Shown here: positions 19,081 through 28,354 of the stretch, piece by piece
Layout of the letters: each line of letters starts with the position of its first letter
Position numbering within the stretch: position 1 is the stretch's first letter
DNA from: a bacterium 1XD21-13
Lineage (GTDB): Bacteria; Bacillota; Clostridia; Lachnospirales; Lachnospiraceae
Length of the DNA stretch: 64,000 bases
Reading direction: 5' to 3'
Assembly: GCA_009917555.1 (NCBI GenBank)
Contig: QZDX01000003.1
Location: forward strand, 186,001 to 250,000
Notes under the pieces: model-generated
Databases searched by the model: none
What the model saw: the letters and a program-made list of their open reading frames with translations, nothing else
What the model was told of the DNA's origin: nothing
Made by a program: the position numbers and the translations under genes

Positions 19081-19413
19081 ATGGAGAAGCTTTTGGAGCA
19101 GACACTGCTATATGATTTCTATGGAGAGCTCCTGACAGAGCACCAAAAGCAGATATATGAGGACGTGGTCCTCAACGATTACACCTTAAGCGAGGTGGCC
19201 CAGGAGCGTGGCATCAGCAGGCAGGGCGTTCATGACCTTATCAAGCGGTGCAATCGAATTCTGTCAGAGTACGAAGCAAAGCTGCATCTGGTAGAACGGT
19301 TCCTGACCATTAAGAGCCGGATTGAGGAGATGGAGCGAACTCTGCGAGATACGGAAGCACCGGACAAGGAGCAGCTTATCCGGCAGCTACAAGACATATT
19401 GGAGAATTTGTAG
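19081..19413 (+). CDS. ylxM: YlxM-type SRP-associated DNA-binding protein
   Basis: YlxM is a small helix-turn-helix protein encoded beside ffh in most Firmicutes and thought to act with the signal recognition particle. The 110-residue protein has the family core YDFYGELLTEHQKQIYEDVV and a helix-turn-helix (TLSEVAQERGISRQGVHDLI), then a coiled-coil tail. ATG 19081 follows AGAGGAAA closely; a further in-frame ATG 21 bases earlier lacks a binding site. Its stop codon abuts the ffh start. Confidence 0.93.
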   Translation: MEKLLEQTLLYDFYGELLTEHQKQIYEDVVLNDYTLSEVAQERGISRQGVHDLIKRCNRILSEYEAKLHLVERFLTIKSRIEEMERTLRDTEAPDKEQLIRQLQDILENL

Positions 19414-20763
19414 ATGGCATTTGAAAGTTTATCCGATAAATTACAAAATGTATTTAAGAGCCTGCGGGGCAAAGGACGTCTCACCGAGGCCGATGTGAAG
19501 GCAGCCCTTAAGGAAGTGAAGATGGCACTCTTAGAGGCGGATGTAAGCTTCAAGGTGGTAAAGCAGTTTATTAAGTCCGTGGAGGCGCGGGCCGTGGGAG
19601 CCGACGTGATGAACAGTCTGACACCGGGCCAGATGGTGATCAAGATCGTTCATGAGGAGATGATAAGCCTCATGGGAAGCGAGACCACGGAGCTAAAGCT
19701 TCGCGGCGGCAATGAGGTCACCATTCTTATGATGATGGGCCTTCAGGGTGCTGGTAAAACCACCACGGCAGCCAAGATTGCCGGAAAGCTCAAAAGCAAG
19801 GGGAGAAAGCCCTTACTGGTAGCCTGCGATGTTTACCGTCCGGCAGCGATCAAGCAGCTTCAGGTAAATGGTGAGAAGCAGGGCGTGGAAGTATTTACCA
19901 TGGGTGAGAATCAGAAGCCGGTAAATATTGCCAAGGGTGCCTATGAGCATGCCAAAAAGAACGGCTTCAATGTGCTGATTCTGGATACGGCAGGCCGCCT
20001 TCATGTGGATGAGGATATGATGGCGGAGCTCCAGGAGATTGCGGAAAATCTGGAGATCGATCAGGCCCTGCTCACCGTGGATGCCATGACTGGTCAGGAC
20101 GCGGTGAATGTGGCCAGCACCTTTGACGAAAAGATTGGAATAGACGGCGTTATTCTTACCAAGCTGGACGGCGACACCAGAGGCGGAGCCGCACTGTCCA
20201 TCAAGGCAGTGACCGGGAAGCCAATTCTCTTTGTAGGTATGGGAGAAAAGCTCAGCGACCTGGAACAGTTCTATCCCGACCGTATGGCCTCACGTATCTT
20301 AGGTATGGGCGATGTGCTGACACTCATTGAAAAGGCGCAGGAATCCGTAGACGAGGAAAAGGCCAAGGCCATGACCCAGAAGCTTAAGAAAGCCCAGTTT
20401 GGCTTTGACGACTATCTGGAGAGCATGAACCAGATGCGCAAAATGGGAGGCTTGACAAGTATCCTCTCCATGATGCCCGGTGTGGGAAGCCAGCTAAAGG
20501 GCCTGGAGGATGCCATTGATGAGAAAAAGATGGCTCAGATCGAGGCGATCATTCTCTCCATGACGCCCAAGGAGCGCTCCAACCCGGAGGTTTTAAATCT
20601 TTCCCGAAAGCGCCGCATTGCAAAGGGAGCCGGAGTGGATATTGCGGAGGTGAATCGCTTGGTAAAGCAGTTTAGTGAGATGCGCAAGATGATGAAGCAG
20701 ATGCCCGGTATGATGGGCAGCAAAGGTTTTGGTAAAAGGGGACGTTTTCGAATGCCCTTTTAA
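19414..20763 (+). CDS. ffh: Signal recognition particle GTPase Ffh
   Basis: Ffh (SRP54) binds signal peptides on translating ribosomes together with 4.5S RNA and delivers them to FtsY at the membrane. The 449-residue protein has the N domain, the G domain with P-loop GLQGAGKTTTAAK, DTAGRLHVDEDMM and TKLDGDTRGGAAL, and a methionine-rich M domain (MRKMMKQMPGMMG) at the C-terminus. The ATG directly follows the ylxM stop, so the two are translationally coupled. Confidence 0.98.
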   Translation: MAFESLSDKLQNVFKSLRGKGRLTEADVKAALKEVKMALLEADVSFKVVKQFIKSVEARAVGADVMNSLTPGQMVIKIVHEEMISLMGSETTELKLRGGNEVTILMMMGLQGAGKTTTAAKIAGKLKSKGRKPLLVACDVYRPAAIKQLQVNGEKQGVEVFTMGENQKPVNIAKGAYEHAKKNGFNVLILDTAGRLHVDEDMMAELQEIAENLEIDQALLTVDAMTGQDAVNVASTFDEKIGIDGVILTKLDGDTRGGAALSIKAVTGKPILFVGMGEKLSDLEQFYPDRMASRILGMGDVLTLIEKAQESVDEEKAKAMTQKLKKAQFGFDDYLESMNQMRKMGGLTSILSMMPGVGSQLKGLEDAIDEKKMAQIEAIILSMTPKERSNPEVLNLSRKRRIAKGAGVDIAEVNRLVKQFSEMRKMMKQMPGMMGSKGFGKRGRFRMPF

Positions 20764-20806
20764 CATAAAAACAAAAGTAGAATTTTTATTTTGGAGGTGA
20801 AAAGAG

Positions 20807-21052
20807 ATGGCAGTAAAAATCAGATTGAGAAGAATGGGTCAGAAGAAAGCTCCTTTCTATAGAATTATCGTAGCAGATTCCAGATCCCCCAGAGATGGTA
20901 GATTCATCGAGGAGATTGGCACCTACGATCCGAGCACAGACCCCAGTACATTCAATGTAGACGTTGAGGCAGCAAAGAAATGGCTGAACAACGGCGCACA
21001 GCCCACAGAGGTAGTAGGCAAGATTTTAAAGGCCGCCGGTGTTGAGAAATAA
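20807..21052 (+). CDS. rpsP: Ribosomal protein S16
   Basis: An 81-residue small-subunit protein. It matches S16 end to end ([20 protein letters not shown], then [20 protein letters not shown]). A strong TGGAGGTGA precedes the ATG. It is second in the conserved ffh-rpsP-khpA-rimM-trmD order. Confidence 0.98.
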   Translation: MAVKIRLRRMGQKKAPFYRIIVADSRSPRDGRFIEEIGTYDPSTDPSTFNVDVEAAKKWLNNGAQPTEVVGKILKAAGVEK

Positions 21053-21107
21053 ATCACGGAGCTTTCAAAAAGGCAACAGCGGGCAACACCGCATTCGGAG
21101 GAAAAAT

Positions 21108-21338
21108 ATGAAAGAATTAGTAGAGGTGATTGCAAAATCACTGGTAGAGCATCCGGAGGAAGTTGCTGTGACAGAGACGGAGAATGAAAAAACCATTCTC
21201 GTTGAGCTTCGGGTGGCACCGTCCGACATGGGAAAGGTGATCGGCAAGCAGGGCCGTATCGCAAAAGCGATCCGCTGTGTAGTAAAAGCAGCAGCATCAA
21301 AGGAAGAAAAAAAGGTTGTTGTGGAGATTCTGCAGTAG
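21108..21338 (+). CDS. khpA: KH-domain RNA-binding protein KhpA
   Basis: A 76-residue single KH-domain protein that works with KhpB in RNA binding in Firmicutes. The KH signature is present (VAPSDMGKVIGKQGRIAKAI, containing GKxGxxAKAI). ATG 21108 follows GGAGGAAAAAT. It sits between rpsP and rimM, its usual place. Confidence 0.95.
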   Translation: MKELVEVIAKSLVEHPEEVAVTETENEKTILVELRVAPSDMGKVIGKQGRIAKAIRCVVKAAASKEEKKVVVEILQ

Positions 21339-21354
21339 AATTTTCGCAGGACAG

Positions 21355-21383
21355 ACAGGCGGGTGGAGACACCCGCTGTTTTT
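21355..21383 (+). terminator. Hairpin terminator between khpA and rimM
   Basis: ACAG-CGGGTG (one bulged G) pairs with CACCCGCTGT over a GAGA loop, followed by a T5 run. It lies inside the conserved gene string, so it probably reduces rather than blocks transcription into rimM-trmD. Confidence 0.65.
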
Positions 21384-21467
21384 CACTATAGGAATGAGAC
21401 CATAAGGGATAAAAATAGATAGAAATCAGCATGGAGCGCATGCATGACAGATAGAAAGGAGAGAAGC

Positions 21468-21977
21468 ATGGAGTCATATTTAAGGGTAGGCGTTATTGCC
21501 TCCACACATGGCTTAAAGGGTGAGGTTAAGGTGTTCCCCACCACAGATGATCCGGAACGCTTCCGTGAGCTTAAAAAGGTTCTTCTGGATACGGGACATG
21601 AATATAAGCCCCTGGAGATAGCTGGTGTGAAATTTTTCAAAAATCAGGTTATTTTGAAATTCCGGGAGTTTCAGGATATTAACGAAGTGGAGCAGTACAA
21701 GGGAAAGGACTTACTTGTGACACGGGATCAGGCAGTTCCTCTTGGGGAAAATGAAAACTTTATCACAGATCTCATTAATATGGAGGTTTATACGGATGAG
21801 GGCGGGTATCTTGGAACCTTAACAGACGTCTTGCAGACAGGGGCCAACGATGTTTATGTGGTAGAAACAGGGGAGGGGAAGGAGGTACTTCTTCCGGCCA
21901 TTCCCTCCTGCGTCCTCAAGGTGGATGTGGAAGAGGCCAAAATGACGGTGCATATATTGGAAGGATTGTTGGAGTAA
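21468..21977 (+). CDS. rimM: 16S rRNA processing protein RimM
   Basis: RimM helps mature the 30S head around S19. The 169-residue protein shows the RimM start ([20 protein letters not shown]), then the [15 protein letters not shown] segment and the PRC-barrel-type C-terminal domain ([17 protein letters not shown]). ATG 21468 has AAAGGAGAG upstream. Its stop overlaps the trmD start by one base (TAATG). Confidence 0.96.
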   Translation: MESYLRVGVIASTHGLKGEVKVFPTTDDPERFRELKKVLLDTGHEYKPLEIAGVKFFKNQVILKFREFQDINEVEQYKGKDLLVTRDQAVPLGENENFITDLINMEVYTDEGGYLGTLTDVLQTGANDVYVVETGEGKEVLLPAIPSCVLKVDVEEAKMTVHILEGLLE

Positions 21978-23071
21978 TGAATTATCATGTATTGACCTTA
22001 TTTCCGGAAATGATTGAGCAGGGGCTTCACACAAGCATTCTGGGACGTGCCATGGAAAAGGGCTTGATAAACCTGGAGGCTGTGGACATCCGGGATTATA
22101 CGGAGGATAAGCACAGGAAGGTGGACGATTATCCATACGGCGGCGGAGCAGGCATGGTGATGCAGGCGGAGCCCGTATTTCGCGCCTGTGAGGATGTGCA
22201 GAGGCGGATAGAGGGGGAAAAGGCCCGTGTTATTTACGTAACACCCCAGGGAAAGACCTTTGATCAAGCTCTGGCTCAGGAGTTGGCAAGAGAGAAGGAT
22301 TTGATTCTGCTCTGTGGCCATTATGAGGGAATTGACGAGCGGGTACTGGAGGAGGTGGTCACAGACTATGTGTCAATTGGAGATTATGTGCTCACCGGAG
22401 GAGAGCTTCCTGCTATGGTCATGATCGATGCCATTTCCCGTCTGGTTCCCGGAGTATTGAGTAATGAGGTGTCAGCGGAATTTGAGACCTTTCATGATAA
22501 TCTCCTGGAATATCCCCAATACAGCCGTCCGGAGGTGTGGCGAGGGAAAGCAGTTCCACCGGTACTTCTTTGCGGAAATCACGATCGAATCGAGGATTGG
22601 CGGAGAGAGCAGTCGATTCTACGGACCAGAAAACGGCGTCCGGACCTTTATGAATCCTATGAAACGGCTCAAATGGCGTCGATTTCTGATAAAAAGCTGT
22701 CTAAAAACCGATTAAAACTTATAATAGCAGACAAAAGTGCCCTGACCGGAGCGGAGGAAGGCTGTCCGGAAAGGCCCTGGGCAGGAGAATTTTTGGAGTT
22801 AATCCGGGAGCTGGATTTAAAACTGGTCCTCCTCCCAGAGGAGGACCCCAAGAGATTTTGCAAAATCATGGAGAGGGAGAGGGTTGGAAGGCGGGAGGCT
22901 TTGGTGTTTACAACCACCGTGGAGGGGGTTCTTGCGGCCAGGGAGGAAAGGCTTCGGACAGTCTATCTGCCTGAGGATGAGACGGCTTCGGAGCCAAAGG
23001 AGCTGATCTATTATCGAAGAATTTCGGATCTTTTGGAGGCAATGGCAGTATTGCGAAAGCTGGCACAATGA
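21977..23071 (+). CDS. trmD: tRNA (guanine37-N1)-methyltransferase with C-terminal extension
   Basis: TrmD methylates G37 of tRNAs with SAM, preventing frameshifting. Residues 1 to about 235 hold the complete knotted methyltransferase: DDYPYGGGAGMVM, the LLCGHYEGIDERV and SIGDYVLTGGELPAM SAM-knot segments, and the EYPQYSRPEVWRG motif. The protein is 364 residues, about 120 longer than usual. The extra C-terminal part (from about LKLIIADKSALTG) has a loose Rossmann/HAD-like pattern but no clear DxD catalytic pair. It is translationally coupled to rimM. The extension is a fusion of unknown role. Confidence 0.95.
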   Translation: MNYHVLTLFPEMIEQGLHTSILGRAMEKGLINLEAVDIRDYTEDKHRKVDDYPYGGGAGMVMQAEPVFRACEDVQRRIEGEKARVIYVTPQGKTFDQALAQELAREKDLILLCGHYEGIDERVLEEVVTDYVSIGDYVLTGGELPAMVMIDAISRLVPGVLSNEVSAEFETFHDNLLEYPQYSRPEVWRGKAVPPVLLCGNHDRIEDWRREQSILRTRKRRPDLYESYETAQMASISDKKLSKNRLKLIIADKSALTGAEEGCPERPWAGEFLELIRELDLKLVLLPEEDPKRFCKIMERERVGRREALVFTTTVEGVLAAREERLRTVYLPEDETASEPKELIYYRRISDLLEAMAVLRKLAQ

Positions 23072-23126
23072 ATGATAATTCTGTGTATATATTTTTATTG
23101 GTTTTAGATATATTTGATGTTACTTG

Positions 23127-23603
23127 TCAACAGTGAGAGGATGCATTGGTTTCCCGGACTTTCCGGTTCAACTCTTCAATGTGCTTTTTTATGGTACAGA
23201 ACTGAGAAAACCAGATACCAAAATAGATGGCAAAGAAGATGCCAAAGTAAATGAGCATCCCTGGTACGCTGCGGGGCATCCACTGCATGAGGTAGGCCAC
23301 CGGAAGGGTTGTGACGGAGGCAATTGTAAAGTGGGTCACAGTCATTTTAAGCAGGCTCCAGTGCTCGAACTGCCAGATGATGGAGAGACCGCCCCAGACG
23401 GCGCCGTAGAGAGCAGAGCAGATGGCCTGAATGAGTACGGCGTTTATTTCACTGCCCAGGCTTTCGGCAAGGGCCGGCACTACGGGATAGTAGTTTCCAT
23501 CCCCGGTAAAAACAGAGATGAGAAGGGTGATGCAGTAGCTGATGGTGATGCCGATGGGAGCTCCCAGGGAGCTTCGGAGTAATAATTTTTTTCTTAGATT
23601 CAT
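23127..23603 (-). CDS. DUF3021 membrane protein
   Basis: A protein of about 158 residues with four membrane helices, of the DUF3021 type that is regularly encoded next to a LytTR regulator in Firmicutes. Start ATG 23603 follows GAGGTGAC; the upstream extension to 23612 lacks support. The function of DUF3021 is unknown. It probably modulates the partner regulator or signals envelope state, since the two genes are nearly contiguous (10 bp) on the same strand. Confidence 0.85.
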   Translation of the reverse strand: MNLRKKLLLRSSLGAPIGITISYCITLLISVFTGDGNYYPVVPALAESLGSEINAVLIQAICSALYGAVWGGLSIIWQFEHWSLLKMTVTHFTIASVTTLPVAYLMQWMPRSVPGMLIYFGIFFAIYFGIWFSQFCTIKKHIEELNRKVRETNASSHC

Positions 23604-23613
23604 AAATGTCACC

Positions 23614-24054
23614 TCATATTCCCAAGACTTGTTTGATTTTGTTTACATATCTTCTGGAGGCGTAGGTCACGGTGCCGTCCAGAAGTGAGACGCAGATAGT
23701 TCCCGTAAAGCTTAAGTCAAAGCTCTTTACCTTTTTAAGATTGATGATCTCGGAATTGGAGATGCGAACAAACTGACTTTTGTCAAGGCGCTCTTCCAAT
23801 TCGTACAGGCGCAGACGGAGGGTGTATTCCTCCTTGTCGTCTGCGGCAAAGACCTTTCCCGATGCGCAGTAAAAGCGGAAAATCTCAGATGGGTCCAGGA
23901 TCTTCAGCATGTCATTTTGAAAGCCGGAGAGAACCTGGGGGACCTCCTGGGAGATTCTTTTGATGAGAAGGTTTATTTCCTCTGTCATTTTATCCGTAAG
24001 CACGATGAGCTTAGGCTCTTTACAGGCAGGGTCAATTTTGATTTCTACTTGCAT
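23614..24054 (-). CDS. LytTR-domain DNA-binding regulator
   Basis: A 146-residue regulator without a receiver domain. The N-terminal part (MQVEIKIDPACKEPKLIVL) and the C-terminal LytTR domain (IFRFYCASGKVFA, LEERLDKSQFVRISNSEIIN, VKSFDLSFTGTICVSLLDG) match the small stand-alone LytTR group paired with DUF3021. ATG 24054 is chosen, with TGGAGG 12 bases upstream, because it gives the usual family length; a GTG ten codons earlier is possible. It probably controls its own unit or a neighbouring transporter. Confidence 0.88.
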   Translation of the reverse strand: MQVEIKIDPACKEPKLIVLTDKMTEEINLLIKRISQEVPQVLSGFQNDMLKILDPSEIFRFYCASGKVFAADDKEEYTLRLRLYELEERLDKSQFVRISNSEIINLKKVKSFDLSFTGTICVSLLDGTVTYASRRYVNKIKQVLGI

Positions 24055-24250
24055 TCTGGTGTGGTGCCTCCATTCCAGTTCCACAATTTCCTGTTCAGTG
24101 TTGTTAAGAGAAGAATATTACTTTTTTTGCAATTGCAAGTTTAGTATAAGGAAATTTCAGAAAGATTTCTAGGGATTTTGGATAAGTGGCAGATTTTCAC
24201 AGACAGATGGAAGAGAATTGGCTCAGAGCAGAGAAAAAGTAAAATATAAT

Positions 24251-24297
24251 TTGACAAACATACTGTTGGTATGTTAGTATACATACTATCAATATGT
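24251..24297 (+). promoter_or_regulatory. Promoter and double TetR-type operator
   Basis: TTGACA at 24251-24256 is followed 18 bases later by TAGTAT. Two palindromes overlay this promoter: ACATAC-N5-GTATGT, extended to 7-bp arms (24257-24275), and a second, slightly imperfect ACATAC-N5-ATATGT (24281-24297). The centres are 23 bases apart. This is the layout expected for autoregulation by the TetR protein encoded at 24360. Confidence 0.7.
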
Positions 24298-24359
24298 TTG
24301 GAAGAGAAAGGATGCGAAGTCTTTGATCTTTCCAAAGCAGACGGGGAGGTACATTTGCC

Positions 24360-25013
24360 ATGGCACGCAATAAAAACCCGGAGGAAACGGTAAATCGAAT
24401 TCTGGACACATCATACCGCTTATTTTTAGAGAAAGGCTATGAGTACACCTCTACCCAGGACATCATTGACAATCTGGGAGGATTAAGCAAAGGGGCTATC
24501 TACCATCATTTTAAGTCCAAGGAGGATATTCTGATAGCGGTCACGGATCGGATGACGGAGCAGTCCAACCACATGCTCGCAGAGATTCGGGATCGGACGG
24601 ATCTGAACGCGAGGGAAAAGCTGCGGATGATATTTAAGGACTCTATTAACCGGCCGGTGCAGGATGAGATTTTTGCGGTAGCTCCCAACATACACAATAA
24701 CGCCAAGCTTCTGTTCAGCATCCTTCATGAGACCATACACGATGCGGCTCCCAATTATATTCTGCCCATTATCCAAGAGGGAATTGCGGACGGTTCCATC
24801 AAGACCGATTATCCGGCTCAGCTGGCAGAGCTGATTATCCTTGTGGCAAATGTATGGATGAATCCTATGATCCTGGATGATACGGAGGAAGAGTCTCTGG
24901 GCAAGTTTATACTGTTTCAACAGATGCTTGGGGGTTTCGGGTTGGATATTGTGGATGAGGAAATGCTTGGACGTCTTCAGGAGCTGACGGCTATTTACCA
25001 GAAAAGAAAATAG
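24360..25013 (+). CDS. TetR/AcrR family transcriptional regulator
   Basis: A 217-residue repressor with the TetR helix-turn-helix at the N-terminus (ILDTSYRLFLEKGYEYTSTQ, then GGLSKGAIYHHFKSKEDI) and a ligand-binding helical domain. GGGGAGGT precedes the ATG. It is followed after 138 bp by an MFS transporter on the same strand, and its own promoter carries two matching palindromes. It most likely represses itself and the pump until a toxic ligand binds; the ligand is unknown. Confidence 0.92.
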   Translation: MARNKNPEETVNRILDTSYRLFLEKGYEYTSTQDIIDNLGGLSKGAIYHHFKSKEDILIAVTDRMTEQSNHMLAEIRDRTDLNAREKLRMIFKDSINRPVQDEIFAVAPNIHNNAKLLFSILHETIHDAAPNYILPIIQEGIADGSIKTDYPAQLAELIILVANVWMNPMILDDTEEESLGKFILFQQMLGGFGLDIVDEEMLGRLQELTAIYQKRK

Positions 25014-25151
25014 TAAAATGTAATGGAAAGGCTGTTTTGGAATAGCTCTTTCTTTTAAGGTTATACATACCAACGTTCGGTATTGAATATTGCCTTATGA
25101 AAAATTGAAAATAGTAAGCGCTTTATAGTACACAAAATGGAGGTTTAGAAA

Positions 25152-26414
25152 ATGAAACAGAGCTTATTTTCCAGGGACTTTACCCTGGTGGTCATCGGGC
25201 AGATTATTTCTCTCTTTGGAAATGCCGCCGTCCGCTTTGCGCTGCCCCTCTATCTTCTCAACCAGACCGGCTCACCGGCCCTCTACGGGACCGTGATGGC
25301 CTGTGCATTTATCCCCTCGATTCTGCTGTCTCCCATAGGGGGCATTGTTGCGGATCGGGTGAATAAGAGAAATATTATGGTGATACTGGACTTTTTTACG
25401 GCGGCGGTGATTCTTAGTTTTTCCCTTTTGATGGGGAGTGTGAACCTGGTGGTTCTTTTGACGGCCACCATGATGCTGCTTTACGGGATTGCTGGCGCCT
25501 ATCAGCCCTCAGTGCAGGCCAGTATTCCGGCCTTGGTGAGCCAGGAGCATTTTATGGAGGCCAATTCGATCATTAATACCATCAGCTCCTTTGCAAATTT
25601 GGCGGGCCCGGTGCTTGGAGGTATGCTCTATAGCACTTATGGAATTAAAACGGTGCTGGCTCTGTGCATGGTCTGCTTTTTCCTGTCGGCGGTGATGGAG
25701 ATTTTTATCCACATTCCCTTTGCGAAGCAGGCTTCCAGGGGAGGAATTTTCAAGCTGGTAAAGGGGGATTTTTGTGAGAGCTTTGCGTTTATCTGCAGGG
25801 AAAAGCCCCAAATTGGGAGAGTGACACTGGTGGTCTGTGGGATCAATCTGTTTCTGTCTGCCATGATTATTGTGGCGGTGCCTTATCTCATTACAGAGGT
25901 GCTGGAGCTTGGAACGGAGAATACGGCCAATACGCTCTACAGCTTCACCCAGGGAGCCCTGGCAGCAGGGGGCCTGACAGGTGGGATTCTGGCAGGAGTC
26001 TTTGGAAAAAAGCTGTCCATACATAAGGCGGGAAGCCTGATTGTGGGTGCTTCTATCGGGGTATTTCCTATGGGAGCTGCTTTGGCTGTGGGTATGCCTG
26101 CTATGGGGAGTTATTTGACGATTACCGGCTGCTGCTTTGTGATTATGGTGGTCTCCACTATGTTTTCGGTGCAAATGATATCCTTTGTTCAGGCAGAGAC
26201 ACCAGGGCATCTCCTTGGAAAGGTGATTGCCGTGATTCTCACCATTGCCATGTGTGCCCAGCCTCTGGGAAATGCTTTGTATGGGGTGCTGTTTGAGCTT
26301 TGCCAGGGCTTTGAGTTTGCCGTGATTCTCTTTGCAGGGGGAGTTTCCCTGGTGATTGGGATCGGGGCGGGGAAGAGATTTAGGGAGCTTACTAGTCAAA
26401 GCAGTACATACTGA
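25152..26414 (+). CDS. MFS transporter (drug-efflux type)
   Basis: A 420-residue major facilitator with 12 predicted helices. It begins FTLVVIGQIISLFGNAAVRF and contains the GGIVADRVNKRNIM loop between helices 2 and 3, as in MFS drug exporters of the macrolide-efflux type. TGGAGG precedes the ATG. It is downstream of a TetR regulator, supporting an efflux role; the substrate cannot be read from sequence. Its 3' end overlaps the convergent DUF2284 gene by 23 bp. Confidence 0.88.
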   Translation: MKQSLFSRDFTLVVIGQIISLFGNAAVRFALPLYLLNQTGSPALYGTVMACAFIPSILLSPIGGIVADRVNKRNIMVILDFFTAAVILSFSLLMGSVNLVVLLTATMMLLYGIAGAYQPSVQASIPALVSQEHFMEANSIINTISSFANLAGPVLGGMLYSTYGIKTVLALCMVCFFLSAVMEIFIHIPFAKQASRGGIFKLVKGDFCESFAFICREKPQIGRVTLVVCGINLFLSAMIIVAVPYLITEVLELGTENTANTLYSFTQGALAAGGLTGGILAGVFGKKLSIHKAGSLIVGASIGVFPMGAALAVGMPAMGSYLTITGCCFVIMVVSTMFSVQMISFVQAETPGHLLGKVIAVILTIAMCAQPLGNALYGVLFELCQGFEFAVILFAGGVSLVIGIGAGKRFRELTSQSSTY

Positions 26415-26922
26415 AAAAGGTTGTAATCCCAGGAGCGCAGTCATAATCCATGTGACAGCGCTCTGTCATTTCCTTTACAAAGATACAGTAGGCGGACATG
26501 CAGGAGTACTGAAGCTTTGGAAAATGGCAGGGCTTGCCCTCCGTAATGGCACAGGGATTGCAGAGGCTGCAGCCGCTGGCACCGATCATCAGCCCCGGTT
26601 CCCCGGCTTCCTCTATGAGCTGCCGAGTGAGCTTGTTGTGCTGGGCTTTCGCCGGCTTTATCTGCTCATTGTCCAGAGGGTCCTCAATGTCCCACATGGT
26701 CTGCAGTACCAGGGCCTGCCGCCAGCGCAGGACCTTTTCACGCATCTGCTCTACGGTTCCGCAGTCCGGTGGGCAGGCGTAGTTGACGCCGTACTTTCCG
26801 CATAGATTTTCCTCGCAGAGGGTGCGGAAGTTGGGGACAAATACCAGATCTTTCGTGTTGATAATGGCTGCGTCCGCAAAGCCAAGCTTTAGTGCCAGAT
26901 TCATTAATTCATTTCCGTTCAT
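26392..26922 (-). CDS. DUF2284 cysteine-rich metal-binding protein
   Basis: A 176-residue protein of the DUF2284 family, with many conserved cysteines: CGKYGVNYACPPDCG near residue 42-56, and GCSLCNPCAITEGKPCHFP near 116-134, followed by further Cys. The spacing suggests an iron-sulfur or zinc site. The ATG has AAGGAG upstream. It is transcribed toward the MFS gene and overlaps its 3' end. The biological role of the family is unknown. Confidence 0.85.
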   Translation of the reverse strand: MNGNELMNLALKLGFADAAIINTKDLVFVPNFRTLCEENLCGKYGVNYACPPDCGTVEQMREKVLRWRQALVLQTMWDIEDPLDNEQIKPAKAQHNKLTRQLIEEAGEPGLMIGASGCSLCNPCAITEGKPCHFPKLQYSCMSAYCIFVKEMTERCHMDYDCAPGITTFFSMYCFD

Positions 26923-27024
26923 AGGGGCTCCTTACTTTCTTTCTTTGTTTTGGTTTATAGGGTGGGGGAAAATTCATATTTAAAAATTAATTTACAATAG
27001 GTACACAATCAGAAAAGGTAGTTT

Positions 27025-27948
27025 CTATATATCTTGATGTATAAGCTCCCCAATTAACTCCAGATTTGTCTGTTCCCCGGAAAACACGAATCCAATTTCC
27101 CTGGAGGCAATGGGAAAGGGCGCCGGAAGCTCCAGGAGAGCCCCCGTCTTTAAATCATTTTCCACAAATTCCCGGATCACGCAGGCGATTCCCAGACCGA
27201 TCTTTGCGAAATCAATCAGCAGATCCATGGAGGTGGCCTCCAATATATTTTCCGGGAAAAGCTGTTGGTCCTTGAAGTATTGATCCAGGTATTGACGGGT
27301 CAGGTTATCCTTATCTAAGAGCATCAGGGTGCCGGACATCAGCAAAGAGGCGGAATCAGACAGGGTAAGGCCCGACAGACTTCTCGGTTTTTCCTGCCCC
27401 AAGAAAACCAGCAGATGCTCCAGGTATTCTCTGGAGGCTACAAAAATGTCCTGAATCTGCCGAACCGGATAAAACTTCATGCCGTGGAGATTTTCCGGCC
27501 TGCCTGTAAGCCCCAGAGCCAGATCTCCATGCTCCAGCATTTGGAGGGTGTGGTTGGTGGACTGGCAGGCAATGGTTACCTGGACATGAGGGTGAAGCTT
27601 TACAAAATCCGTGAGATAGGGGAGAAGCACGTATTTACAGAGGGTGGAGCTGACGCCGATGCGCAGGTGCCCCACTCCAAGCTCCCGGCGTAGGCGAAGC
27701 TCCTGTTCTCCGGCCTCCAGGGTCTGGAAAGCGGATTTCACATGGGCAAAGAGGAGTTCTCCCTCCTCCGTGAGATGAACACCCCTGGAATTGCGGACAA
27801 AGAGGGACGTATCCAAGGACTGCTCCAGCTTTTTGATGGACTGACTGATGGCGGGCTGACTGATAAAGAGATCGTCGGCAGCCTTGGAAATATTTCCTGC
27901 CAGGGCTGTGGCGTAAAAGATGCGGTAGAGGGACAGGTTCTGGTTCAT
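27025..27948 (-). CDS. LysR family transcriptional regulator
   Basis: A 307-residue LysR-type regulator: an N-terminal winged helix (LYRIFYATALAGNISKAADDL, then FISQPAISQSIKKLEQSL) and a C-terminal periplasmic-binding-like effector domain (LGVGHLRIGVSSTLCKYVLL). It is divergent from the MarR gene across a 406-bp gap. No obvious target operon adjoins it, and the DUF2284 gene lies downstream on the same strand about 100 bp away. Confidence 0.92.
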   Translation of the reverse strand: MNQNLSLYRIFYATALAGNISKAADDLFISQPAISQSIKKLEQSLDTSLFVRNSRGVHLTEEGELLFAHVKSAFQTLEAGEQELRLRRELGVGHLRIGVSSTLCKYVLLPYLTDFVKLHPHVQVTIACQSTNHTLQMLEHGDLALGLTGRPENLHGMKFYPVRQIQDIFVASREYLEHLLVFLGQEKPRSLSGLTLSDSASLLMSGTLMLLDKDNLTRQYLDQYFKDQQLFPENILEATSMDLLIDFAKIGLGIACVIREFVENDLKTGALLELPAPFPIASREIGFVFSGEQTNLELIGELIHQDI

Positions 27949-28143
27949 GGGCAGGGCTCCGGTTTCTATGAGATATATGTTGGCGGGACTATGTACTATA
28001 AGGTGAAATTATGGTAATGCAAGCTTGCATATGATTGAATTATAGCATTGGTATTGGGAGAATTCAAGGGAAAGACCAGGTTAGGCTGCAATGGTAGATT
28101 GTGTCTGTTGTGATGATTCGGTGTGATAATCCAAAACAATAGC

Positions 28144-28201
28144 TTGACGTTGGTATGATTTCGTACTATACTGGCAATTATGTTAGTATGAAATCGTACC
28201 A
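28144..28201 (+). promoter_or_regulatory. Promoter with paired MarR-type operators
   Basis: TTGACG (28144-28149), a 17-base spacer and TATACT (28167-28172) form a good sigma-A promoter. Two 18-bp arms in inverted orientation (28151-28168 and 28184-28201, 16 of 18 identical) overlay it. Each arm is itself a near palindrome of the form GTAYGA-TT-TCRTAC. The remainder of the 27949-28354 gap shows no gene. Confidence 0.7.
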
Positions 28202-28354
28202 TGTTGTTTTAAATGAGAGAATCTGTGACATCTTGCTACGATATAGACCTGTTTACAAACATAGCATAAAGTGGACGGAAACTAATTTCAAAATAGGTGA
28301 CTGGAAATTGATTTAGAGTTGCCGCACAGCGACTATATCAGGAGGAATGAATCT

